Shown here piece by piece: positions 9,272 through 15,767 of a stretch of 64,000 nucleotides of DNA. The first letter of the stretch is position 1. Every line of letters begins with the position of its first letter. Made by a program: the position numbers and the translations under genes. The DNA is from Christiangramia salexigens (lineage in GTDB: Bacteria > Bacteroidota > Bacteroidia > Flavobacteriales > Flavobacteriaceae): contig NZ_CP018153.1 in the NCBI RefSeq assembly GCF_001889005.1, positions 1,336,501 to 1,400,500 of the forward strand, given 5' to 3'. The notes under the pieces were generated by a model. That model made no database searches and was not told the origin of the DNA. It saw nothing but the letters and a program-made list of their open reading frames with translations.

Positions 9272-10174
9272 TTACCATAAAAGGCCTAATGCAAATAAAA
9301 TGGATATGGCAAAGGTAGACAAGGCCACTACTTTTAATTCAGGGTCCAGCAAGGTAGGATCGGTATTTTTCACCACCCTTTTTAAATGGAATAATAGCGG
9401 AATAAAGGCAACTAAATAAATAAGATTGTTTAACTCATAAGAGGTTAATGCAGAATAAACTACAAGAAAAAAGAGTGCACCAATGATGAGAAAATAATGA
9501 TAGTCCCTGGCTCTCTTCTTACCCAGCATAACGACTAAAGTTATCTTCCCTGCTTTTTTATCGGAGTCCATATCCCTTAAATTATTCACATTGAGTACTG
9601 CAGAGCTCAGCAAGCCAATAGAAATTGCAGGAAACAAGCTAACCAGATTATGATCATGACTATATAGATAATAGGATCCATATACCGCCACCAAACCAAA
9701 GAATATGAATACGAAAACGTCCCCAAGGCCTTTATAACCGTAGGCAGAATCTCCCACAGTATATTTTATCGCTGCTATTATAGATGCTATTCCAAGTAAA
9801 AAGAACACCAGAGATGAAAGCAATTTTTCTCCACCAAATGACGCATAGATCAATAAAATGGCCAGAAATAATGTCGCAACAGCTGTCACGAACATCGCTT
9901 GTTTCATTTCCCTGTGAGAAATAAGTCCGCTCTGAATGGCGCGCTCAGGACCAATCCGGTCTTCATTATCTGTGCCTTTTATTCCATCTCCATAATCGTT
10001 CGCAAAATTCGACAGGATCTGTAAACCAAGTGTTGTTCCTAATGCCAGACTAAAAATAGCTATATCAAAATATCCGTTTTGTGCTGCGATACTACTACCA
10101 ACAAAGATCCCCGAAATGGACAAAGGAAGTGTTCTTAGCCTCGCGGCGCTGATCCAGGATGAAAATTTTCCCAT
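9272..10174 (-). CDS. menA: 1,4-Dihydroxy-2-naphthoate polyprenyltransferase
   Basis: This 300-residue integral membrane UbiA-family prenyltransferase joins dihydroxynaphthoate to a polyprenyl chain, giving demethylmenaquinone. It has eight or nine hydrophobic helices and two Asp-rich motifs: NFANDYGDGIKGTD with the following EDRIGPERAIQSG stretch, and NLRDMDSDKKAGK. The length and motif order are normal for MenA. It begins 3 bases after holA, so the two share a transcript. A 78-base gap separates it from the next gene; I see no clear promoter there. Confidence 0.93.
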   Translation of the reverse strand: MGKFSSWISAARLRTLPLSISGIFVGSSIAAQNGYFDIAIFSLALGTTLGLQILSNFANDYGDGIKGTDNEDRIGPERAIQSGLISHREMKQAMFVTAVATLFLAILLIYASFGGEKLLSSLVFFLLGIASIIAAIKYTVGDSAYGYKGLGDVFVFIFFGLVAVYGSYYLYSHDHNLVSLFPAISIGLLSSAVLNVNNLRDMDSDKKAGKITLVVMLGKKRARDYHYFLIIGALFFLVVYSALTSYELNNLIYLVAFIPLLFHLKRVVKNTDPTLLDPELKVVALSTFAISILFALGLLW

Positions 10175-10177
10175 TTT

Positions 10178-11182
10178 TTAATTCATTATTTTCACTAGAA
10201 GTTCTTTTAACAAATCGCCCTGAGATAAATTATGAGCCCCAACACCTTTACTCTTAACATCTGCAACCTGAAGTAAACCAATCACCTGACTCACTTTTCT
10301 CATTGGATAATTTTTAGCAGCAATGCTGTAATCGCTTACAAAATATGGATTAACTTTTAGATGCTTAGCCACACTGGCCTTGGATTTATCCGGCAGACCA
10401 TGATATTGGAGAACCTGAGAGAAATAGGAGAAAAGCAAAGAAATAGTCATCACAATAGGATTGTCTTTGGGGTTCTGTGCAAAGTAATTAACGATGCGAT
10501 GGGCCTTTAAAGTATCCCTTTCCCCAATCGCTTTCCTCAATTCAAAATTATTGAAGTCTTTACTAATCCCAATATTCTCCTCTATGGTCTCCGGACTTAT
10601 GGTAGTTCCTTCTTCACAGATAAGCTGAAGTTTCACCAATTCATTATCTATCTTTCCAAGATCTCTACCTAAAAATTCAACCAGCATCTGCGCGGCCTTT
10701 GGAGAAATTGTATAACCACGGCCTTTCATGGTTTTAATGATCCAGTCCCCTACCTGATTCTCATATAAAGGCTTCCCTTCAAAGATGACCCCATTTTTGG
10801 CTATTACCTTATGGAGCTTTTTCCGTTTATCAAGCTTTTTATATTTATAACAAAGCACAAGAACCGTTGTAGGCTGCGGGTTTTCTGCGTAATCCACTAA
10901 TTTCTCAATAGTTCTGGACAGGTCCTGAGCTTCTTTTACGATCACCACCTGTCTTTCGGCCATCATGGGATAACGCTTGGCATTACTCACTATTTCATCT
11001 ATACTCGTATCGCGGCCGTAGATCGTCATCTGGTTAAAACCACGTTCCTCTTCACTTAAAATATTTTCAGAAATAAAATCGGAGATCTTATCTATATAAT
11101 AAGGTTCTTCCCCCATTAGGAAATAAATAGGTTTGATATCGCCTTTCTGAATACTGGTAACAATTTGTCTTGCTTCGTCCAT
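10178..11182 (-). CDS. holA: DNA polymerase III subunit delta
   Basis: This 334-residue clamp-loader delta subunit helps open the sliding clamp at the replication fork. The N-terminal part has the family pattern QKGDIKPIYFLMGEEPYYID, followed by AERQVVIVKEAQDL and the ETIEENIGIS segment before the C-terminal collar domain, which contains NPKDNPI. It begins the minus-strand run that continues into menA 3 bases later. The divergent gene at 11268 starts only 85 bases away, so the two promoters share a short region. Confidence 0.92.
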   Translation of the reverse strand: MDEARQIVTSIQKGDIKPIYFLMGEEPYYIDKISDFISENILSEEERGFNQMTIYGRDTSIDEIVSNAKRYPMMAERQVVIVKEAQDLSRTIEKLVDYAENPQPTTVLVLCYKYKKLDKRKKLHKVIAKNGVIFEGKPLYENQVGDWIIKTMKGRGYTISPKAAQMLVEFLGRDLGKIDNELVKLQLICEEGTTISPETIEENIGISKDFNNFELRKAIGERDTLKAHRIVNYFAQNPKDNPIVMTISLLFSYFSQVLQYHGLPDKSKASVAKHLKVNPYFVSDYSIAAKNYPMRKVSQVIGLLQVADVKSKGVGAHNLSQGDLLKELLVKIMN

Positions 11183-11255
11183 AAGGATTGCTGCGGGGTT
11201 TAGGTTAAGTTCTATTTCATAAAAAGTAAAATTGCATGCCTGTAATATAGTTTAT

Positions 11256-11263
11256 TACTTTTG
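11256..11263 (+). promoter_or_regulatory. Bacteroidota -7 promoter element, leaderless layout
   Basis: TACTTTTG matches TAnnTTTG exactly, and a TTG lies 21 bases upstream at 11232-11234 as a possible -33 element. The box ends only 4 bases before the ATG at 11268. Transcription would therefore begin at or very near the start codon, giving a leaderless mRNA. Confidence 0.6.
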
Positions 11264-11267
11264 AAGC

Positions 11268-11717
11268 ATGCAAAAACTGAATTTCCCTCCTTATTCGTTT
11301 CGGTTCAAAAATAGTCAAAATAAAATATCCGTTTTTGACGAATTGAGGAAAAAATTTGTGATCCTTACGCCCGAAGAATGGGTTAGAATACATTGTGTGC
11401 AATTTTTAAATAATGAAAAAAACTATCCACAAAGCCTGATAAATGTTGAAAAACAAATAAAGATCGCAGGCCTCACCAAGCGCTACGACATTGTTGTGTT
11501 CGACCCTGGTGGCACTATTAATATAATAGTTGAATGCAAGGCGCCTTCAATTAAGATCTCTCAGGATACTTTTGATCAAATAGCCAGATACAATCTAAAC
11601 TTAAAGGCCGATTTTCTTATGGTCACCAATGGTCTGGATCATTATTTTTGCAAAATGGACTACGAAAACGAAACCTATATCTTTTTAAAAGATCTTCCCG
11701 AATATTCCCGAATATGA
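11268..11717 (+). CDS. HsdR N-terminal-domain protein (orphan PD-(D/E)xK nuclease-like)
   Basis: This 149-residue protein corresponds to the stand-alone type I restriction enzyme R-subunit N-terminal domain (HSDR_N_2). The nuclease core is visible: KRYDIVVFDPGG supplies the Asp and IIVECKAPS the E-x-K, followed by the QIARYN helix. There is no HsdM, HsdS or helicase part nearby, so it is not a restriction system by itself. Its stop overlaps the start of the glycosyltransferase gene in ATGA, which implies translational coupling. Function unknown: a repair or housekeeping nuclease or a nucleic-acid-binding protein are possibilities. Confidence 0.82.
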   Translation: MQKLNFPPYSFRFKNSQNKISVFDELRKKFVILTPEEWVRIHCVQFLNNEKNYPQSLINVEKQIKIAGLTKRYDIVVFDPGGTINIIVECKAPSIKISQDTFDQIARYNLNLKADFLMVTNGLDHYFCKMDYENETYIFLKDLPEYSRI

Positions 11718-12709
11718 AAGTAGCTGTAGTAATCTTAAACTGGAATGGCCGTGATCTTTTAGCCCAATTTCTTCCTTCTGTAATACAGCATTCGGCAGAT
11801 GCCAATATCTATATAGCCGATAATGCATCTACAGATGACTCGGTGGATTTCGTGAAAAATGAATTTCCTTCGGTTCAAATCATACGGAATGACTCCAATG
11901 CCGGATATGCGGGGGGATATAATTTAGCACTAAAGGAGCTCGAAGAAGATATTTTTGTTTTGCTGAATAGTGATGTAGAAGTCACCGAGAATTGGTTAGT
12001 CCCTATTAAAGATATTTTTAGACATGAACCCGGGGTTGCTGCAGTTCAACCGAAGATCCTGGATTTCAAAAGGAAAGAGTATTTTGAATATGCCGGCGCA
12101 GCAGGTGGTTTTATTGATCGCTTTGGCTATCCTTTCTGTCGGGGCAGAATTTTCCAACACCTGGAGAAGGACAATAATCAGTTTAATGACGATTATATTT
12201 TCTGGGCTAGCGGAGCTTGTTTAGCTGTAAGAAAAGATGCATTCAATGAGGTTGGCAAACTGGATGAAGATTTTTTCGCTCATCAGGAAGAGATCGATCT
12301 CTGCTGGAGACTTCAGAATGCCGGCTATCGGGTAAAATACACTGGAAAATCCACTGTTTACCACGTTGGCGGAGCGACTCTTAAAGAACTGAATCCGCGT
12401 AAAACTTTCCTGAATTTCAGAAACAGCCTTTTTATGCTTTTAAAGAATATTGATAGCCCAAAAGTGTACCTGATTTTGCTTTTCAGGATGGTTTTGGATG
12501 GCTTTGCAGCACTTAAATTTTTGATAGAGGGGAATCCCTTACATTTTGCTGCAATTTTCAAGGCACATTTAAGCTTCTATAAACATTTTTTCAGGATCTA
12601 CAAAAAGCGTAAAAAGCCTTATAAAATAAGGCAATATTATAAAATCGACTCCGTTGTATATGCACATTTTATACAGAGAAAAAATGAATATCACGAACTC
12701 AAAAAATAA
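11714..12709 (+). CDS. GT2 family glycosyltransferase
   Basis: This 331-residue protein has the GT-A fold of family 2: VAVVILNWNGRD at the N-terminus, IADNASTDDS, LLNSDVEV (DxD-like), FWASGACLAVRKDAF, and the acceptor-side motif DEDFFAHQEEIDLCWRLQNAGY. The pattern is that of rhamnosyltransferase-like enzymes building cell-surface polysaccharide. A longer reading from 11648 exists, but it overlaps the upstream gene, so the ATG at 11714 is chosen: there the protein begins MKVAVVILNWNG and shares ATGA with the HsdR-N gene. The last 90 residues are basic, with a hydrophobic segment suggesting membrane association. Confidence 0.9.
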   Translation: MKVAVVILNWNGRDLLAQFLPSVIQHSADANIYIADNASTDDSVDFVKNEFPSVQIIRNDSNAGYAGGYNLALKELEEDIFVLLNSDVEVTENWLVPIKDIFRHEPGVAAVQPKILDFKRKEYFEYAGAAGGFIDRFGYPFCRGRIFQHLEKDNNQFNDDYIFWASGACLAVRKDAFNEVGKLDEDFFAHQEEIDLCWRLQNAGYRVKYTGKSTVYHVGGATLKELNPRKTFLNFRNSLFMLLKNIDSPKVYLILLFRMVLDGFAALKFLIEGNPLHFAAIFKAHLSFYKHFFRIYKKRKKPYKIRQYYKIDSVVYAHFIQRKNEYHELKK

Positions 12710-12734
12710 ATAGAAAAGGAAATGTTAAAATAGC

Positions 12735-12765
12735 TTTCCACCTTTATTATTTTTTGATATTTTTG
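12735..12765 (+). promoter_or_regulatory. Promoter of the OmpA lipoprotein gene
   Basis: TATTTTTG at 12758-12765 matches TAnnTTTG, and TTTC at 12735-12738 lies exactly 19 bases upstream, one base off the -33 TTTG. The box is 36 bases before the ATG at 12802. Confidence 0.6.
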
Positions 12766-12801
12766 ATCATTCTAACAATTAAATTATTTAAGAAACGAAT
12801 T

Positions 12802-13641
12802 ATGAGAAAAATCATGCTTTTGTCGGCAACTGCTGCCATTTTGCTATCTTCATGTGTTTCACAGAAAAAATACAATGAACTGGAAGCCAAGCAAAGAGAC
12901 ACCCAAGACCAGCTGAATACGGCTACAGTCAAACTGAATTCATGTTTAGAGGAAAAGGGCAGAATGAACGAACAAATTGCCAGACTAAATAATACCAATG
13001 CAGCTTTATTGAATAACGTAGGTGACCTAGCCACTCTTTCTAAGAAAGAAGCTGAAAACCTTGAGCGTTCTTTAGAAAGCATCAAAGAAAAAGATCTTGC
13101 GATCCGTTCTATGCAGCAAGCAATGAACAAGAAAGATTCTGTAACTCTTGCACTTGTAACAAGTCTTAAAGGAGCTCTTGGAAACATGAGTGACGAAGAC
13201 ATCGAGATCAACGTTGAAAAAGGAGTTGTTTATGTTTCTATTTCAGATAAATTACTTTTTGACAGTGGTAGATATAACATCACACCACGTGCAAAAGAAG
13301 TACTTGGAAAAGTAGCAACTGTTGTAAAAAACAAACCGAACATCGAGTTTATGGTTGAAGGTCACACAGACAACAAGCCTATCAAGACTTCAATGTTCGA
13401 GGATAACTGGGATCTTAGTGTGAAGCGTGCTACATCTGTAGTAAGAGTTCTTCAGGAAGACTTCGGTGTTGAGCCAGCTCGTATGACTGCTGCTGGTAGA
13501 AGTTATTACATTCCAGTTGCAACTAACGAAACTGCAGAAGGACGTGCTAAGAACAGAAGAACAAGAATCGTTGTTCTTCCAAAACTTGACCAGTTCTACA
13601 GCATGATCGAAGAAGGAATGGAAAAAGCAACTAAGGAATAA
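12802..13641 (+). CDS. OmpA family outer-membrane lipoprotein
   Basis: This 279-residue protein has a lipoprotein signal with lipobox LLSSC, then a heptad-rich coiled coil (about residues 25-115) and a C-terminal OmpA-like peptidoglycan-binding domain (about 140-265). The OmpA domain shows LLFDSGRYNITPRAKEVL, VEGHTDNKPI and AEGRAKNRRTRIVV, the last carrying the conserved NRR. It most likely anchors the outer membrane to the cell wall. A reading from 12754 adds 16 residues and would spoil the lipoprotein signal, so ATG 12802 is used. Codons look highly regular, suggesting strong expression. A clean terminator follows. Confidence 0.9.
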   Translation: MRKIMLLSATAAILLSSCVSQKKYNELEAKQRDTQDQLNTATVKLNSCLEEKGRMNEQIARLNNTNAALLNNVGDLATLSKKEAENLERSLESIKEKDLAIRSMQQAMNKKDSVTLALVTSLKGALGNMSDEDIEINVEKGVVYVSISDKLLFDSGRYNITPRAKEVLGKVATVVKNKPNIEFMVEGHTDNKPIKTSMFEDNWDLSVKRATSVVRVLQEDFGVEPARMTAAGRSYYIPVATNETAEGRAKNRRTRIVVLPKLDQFYSMIEEGMEKATKE

Positions 13642-13665
13642 TCTTAGGAAAGACTTTTCAAATTC

Positions 13666-13692
13666 AAGCCCCGCAAAAGCGGGGCTTTTTTT
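13666..13692 (+). terminator. Rho-independent terminator after the OmpA gene
   Basis: A 9-bp stem (AAGCCCCGC with GCGGGGCTT) closes an AAAA loop and is followed by a T run to 13692. Confidence 0.95.
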
Positions 13693-13762
13693 AGCGTATA
13701 ATTATCTAAAAATCAGTAATTAATGATTATTTTTAGAATATTCATCAGGATTTTTTTACGCT

Positions 13763-14857
13763 ATGAAATTGTTCCAAAAATCATCAGGGTATATAATATG
13801 CCTTTTCATTTTATTACTACACAATTCTTGTTCCGAGGAAAAGTTAAGTACGCATGAGATTTATGAAATTAACTCTGAACTTATCCTTCCACAGGCTAAG
13901 AAAGCAACAAATAAGCCTGCGACGGAATCCTCATCCTGCCGGACAGAATTCAGGTTATTTGCACCAGATTCAGAACTGAACGATTGTCCATTTACAGATT
14001 TTGGAGATATTATCTTTAGTTATATATTCGACTTCTTCAACGATCCCTATTTTGATTTCGACCTGGTAAATTATTATCTGGAACTTCAGAAAAAATATGT
14101 CACGCATTACCGTGGCGATAATTATTTTGGTGAATCTGGCGAATACAACCATTTAGCTGATAAAAGGACCAGGGAGCTGGAAAAATTCTGGCAACTGGAA
14201 CGCAGTGTCATAGTGAATGGTCAACATACTGCATTTTTAGATGACCGCGATATTCTGGCGAGTATGATAGAAAGTTTTGACAGAAGTGTTAGAAACAGAA
14301 CTGAAGCCTACGCAAAAGCAGATCTACTGCTCGAGATAAATGCGCTTTCATCTACTATCCCGGAAAGTCCATATTTCGCAATGGATGGGTTTACAAAATC
14401 CAATGGTTTATTAGTAATTGGAGATGGATTAATTGAAAGTATTGTAAACCTGGGGGTTGATGAAAAAGTAGTCTTTACAGGAATAATTTCCCATGAATGG
14501 TGGCATCAGGCTCAGTTCGAATACTCCGAAATATGGGAAGACATAATCGAATTTGAACTGGATTGGGAAAAATCCAGATTTTTAGAATTGGAAGCAGATT
14601 TTGCCGCTGCGTATTTTATGACGCATAAACGAGGAGCTACCTATAACTGGAAAAGGATTGAAGACTTTTTTGAGGTCTCCTATAATATTGGCGACTGTCT
14701 TATAGAAAGCACTAATCATCACGGCACCCCCAATCAAAGACTTGAAGCTGCCAGATTAGGCTATGAATTAGCCGCGGAAGCTCAACATAAGGGTTTCATA
14801 TTAGAGCCTCAGGCAGTGCATAAATACTTTATTGAACATTATACGGAGGTTTTATAA
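13763..14857 (+). CDS. Zinc metallopeptidase-like lipoprotein
   Basis: This 364-residue protein starts with a lipoprotein-type signal ending LLHNSC near residue 23. The C-terminal half has a zincin site, ISHEWWHQAQFEY (HExxH), then a likely third ligand in LELEADFAAAYF and the segment HGTPNQRLEAARLGY. The order HExxH, ExxADxxA, HGTxxQR resembles the putative neutral zinc metallopeptidase family (YpfJ-like, PF04228), although the N-terminal 200 residues are not familiar. It is probably an envelope peptidase. It lies alone between the OmpA terminator and a converging gene. The ATG is preceded by TTTTTTTACGCT, as in the gene at 3581. Confidence 0.65.
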   Translation: MKLFQKSSGYIICLFILLLHNSCSEEKLSTHEIYEINSELILPQAKKATNKPATESSSCRTEFRLFAPDSELNDCPFTDFGDIIFSYIFDFFNDPYFDFDLVNYYLELQKKYVTHYRGDNYFGESGEYNHLADKRTRELEKFWQLERSVIVNGQHTAFLDDRDILASMIESFDRSVRNRTEAYAKADLLLEINALSSTIPESPYFAMDGFTKSNGLLVIGDGLIESIVNLGVDEKVVFTGIISHEWWHQAQFEYSEIWEDIIEFELDWEKSRFLELEADFAAAYFMTHKRGATYNWKRIEDFFEVSYNIGDCLIESTNHHGTPNQRLEAARLGYELAAEAQHKGFILEPQAVHKYFIEHYTEVL

Positions 14858-14859
14858 AT

Positions 14860-14884
14860 AAAAAACTCCCTTGTTCTAAGGGAG
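14860..14884 (-). terminator. Terminator of the Sua5/YrdC gene
   Basis: Read on the minus strand, CTCCCTT pairs with AAGGGAG around a 5-base loop and is followed by six T. It lies just downstream of the stop at 14901, and also just past the converging gene that ends at 14857. Confidence 0.75.
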
Positions 14885-14900
14885 CTAAATATTTATTGGA

Positions 14901-15521
14901 TTACATGATCTCCAGACTTCCTTTGCCTTCTCTTATCACTTCCGGCTCTGGCGTAGTAAGATCTATGACCGTAGATGGAATATTATCTCCATATCCACCA
15001 TCAATTACAATATCTACGAGGTGATCCCATTTCTCTCTAATAAGCTCTGGATCTGTGGTGTATTCCAAAACCTCATCCTCATCTCTTATAGATGTGGAAA
15101 CTATTGGATTCCCCAAGCCTTTCACAATCGCCCGGCATATATTATTTTCGGGGACTCTGATCCCCACGGTTTTTTTCCTTTTGAATACATTAGGCAGGTT
15201 ATTCCCCCCAGGTAGCACAAAAGTATAAGGACCGGGAAGACATCGCTTAAGAATTTTAAACGTAGTGGTATCAATTTGTTTTACATAGTCTGAAAGATTA
15301 CTAAGGTCCTCACATACGAATGAAAAATTTGCTATTTCAAGCTTCACATTCTTTATCTGGGCAATTTTTTCAAGAGCAGCGGTATTGGTTATGTCACACC
15401 CCAGACCGTAAATGGTATCGGTTGGGTAAATTATCAGTCCGCCTCTCTTAAGGGTTTCAACCACCTTATTAATATGCTTTGGTGATGGGTTCTCGTCATA
15501 GATTCTCAGTAATTCGGCCAT
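14901..15521 (-). CDS. L-threonylcarbamoyladenylate synthase (Sua5/YrdC/YciO family)
   Basis: This roughly 206-residue protein belongs to the YrdC family, which makes threonylcarbamoyl-AMP for the t6A modification of tRNA. It shows the family opening GGLIIYPTDTIYGLGCDI, then a long LPGPYTFVLPGGN stretch, KTVGIRVP and NPIVSTSIR, ending with the STVIDLTTPEPEVIREGKG strand. An upstream ATG would add 8 residues (MWSLKTVN), but the start at 15521 fits the family N-terminus better. It lacks the separate Sua5 C-terminal domain, so it is a YrdC-only form. YciO-type members of unknown role remain an alternative. Confidence 0.85.
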   Translation of the reverse strand: MAELLRIYDENPSPKHINKVVETLKRGGLIIYPTDTIYGLGCDITNTAALEKIAQIKNVKLEIANFSFVCEDLSNLSDYVKQIDTTTFKILKRCLPGPYTFVLPGGNNLPNVFKRKKTVGIRVPENNICRAIVKGLGNPIVSTSIRDEDEVLEYTTDPELIREKWDHLVDIVIDGGYGDNIPSTVIDLTTPEPEVIREGKGSLEIM

Positions 15522-15711
15522 ATTTACAGTTTTTAAAGACCACAAAATTTACAAATTTTAAAATCTATATTGCTAAAAATTTTAAACTAATTGACGCCCT
15601 GAATATAGTAGGATCAAGTAATTCTCAAGAACCTTTAGCTTGAAAAGGCATTTAATTGTGGGGTTATACCCGAATTGCTCAGGATCATTAATCAGGCTTT
15701 CAGATTTATAC

Positions 15712-15742
15712 AAAAAAAAGAGTCCCTATTTGAGACTCTTTT
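15712..15742 (-). terminator. Terminator of the uvrD/pcrA gene
   Basis: AAAAGAGTC (15716-15724) pairs with GACTCTTTT (15734-15742) around a 9-base loop. On the minus strand it ends in a long T run (15712-15719 are all A on the plus strand). It lies 25 bases past the helicase stop codon. Confidence 0.85.
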
Positions 15743-15767
15743 CTTTTAGTTACTATAGACCTGTTAT

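Noticed and set aside
11648..11713. Longer start of the glycosyltransferase at 11648
   Set aside because: The extra 22 residues overlap the upstream coding gene, while the GT2 family start MKVAVVILNWNG lies at 11714.
11268..11717. A restriction-modification system at the HsdR-N gene
   Set aside because: No methylase, specificity subunit or helicase is near; only the small N-terminal domain is present.
15546..15711. Possible small RNA or gene between the Sua5 and uvrD genes
   Set aside because: Only AT-rich sequence and no coding pattern or stable fold apart from the uvrD terminator is visible.
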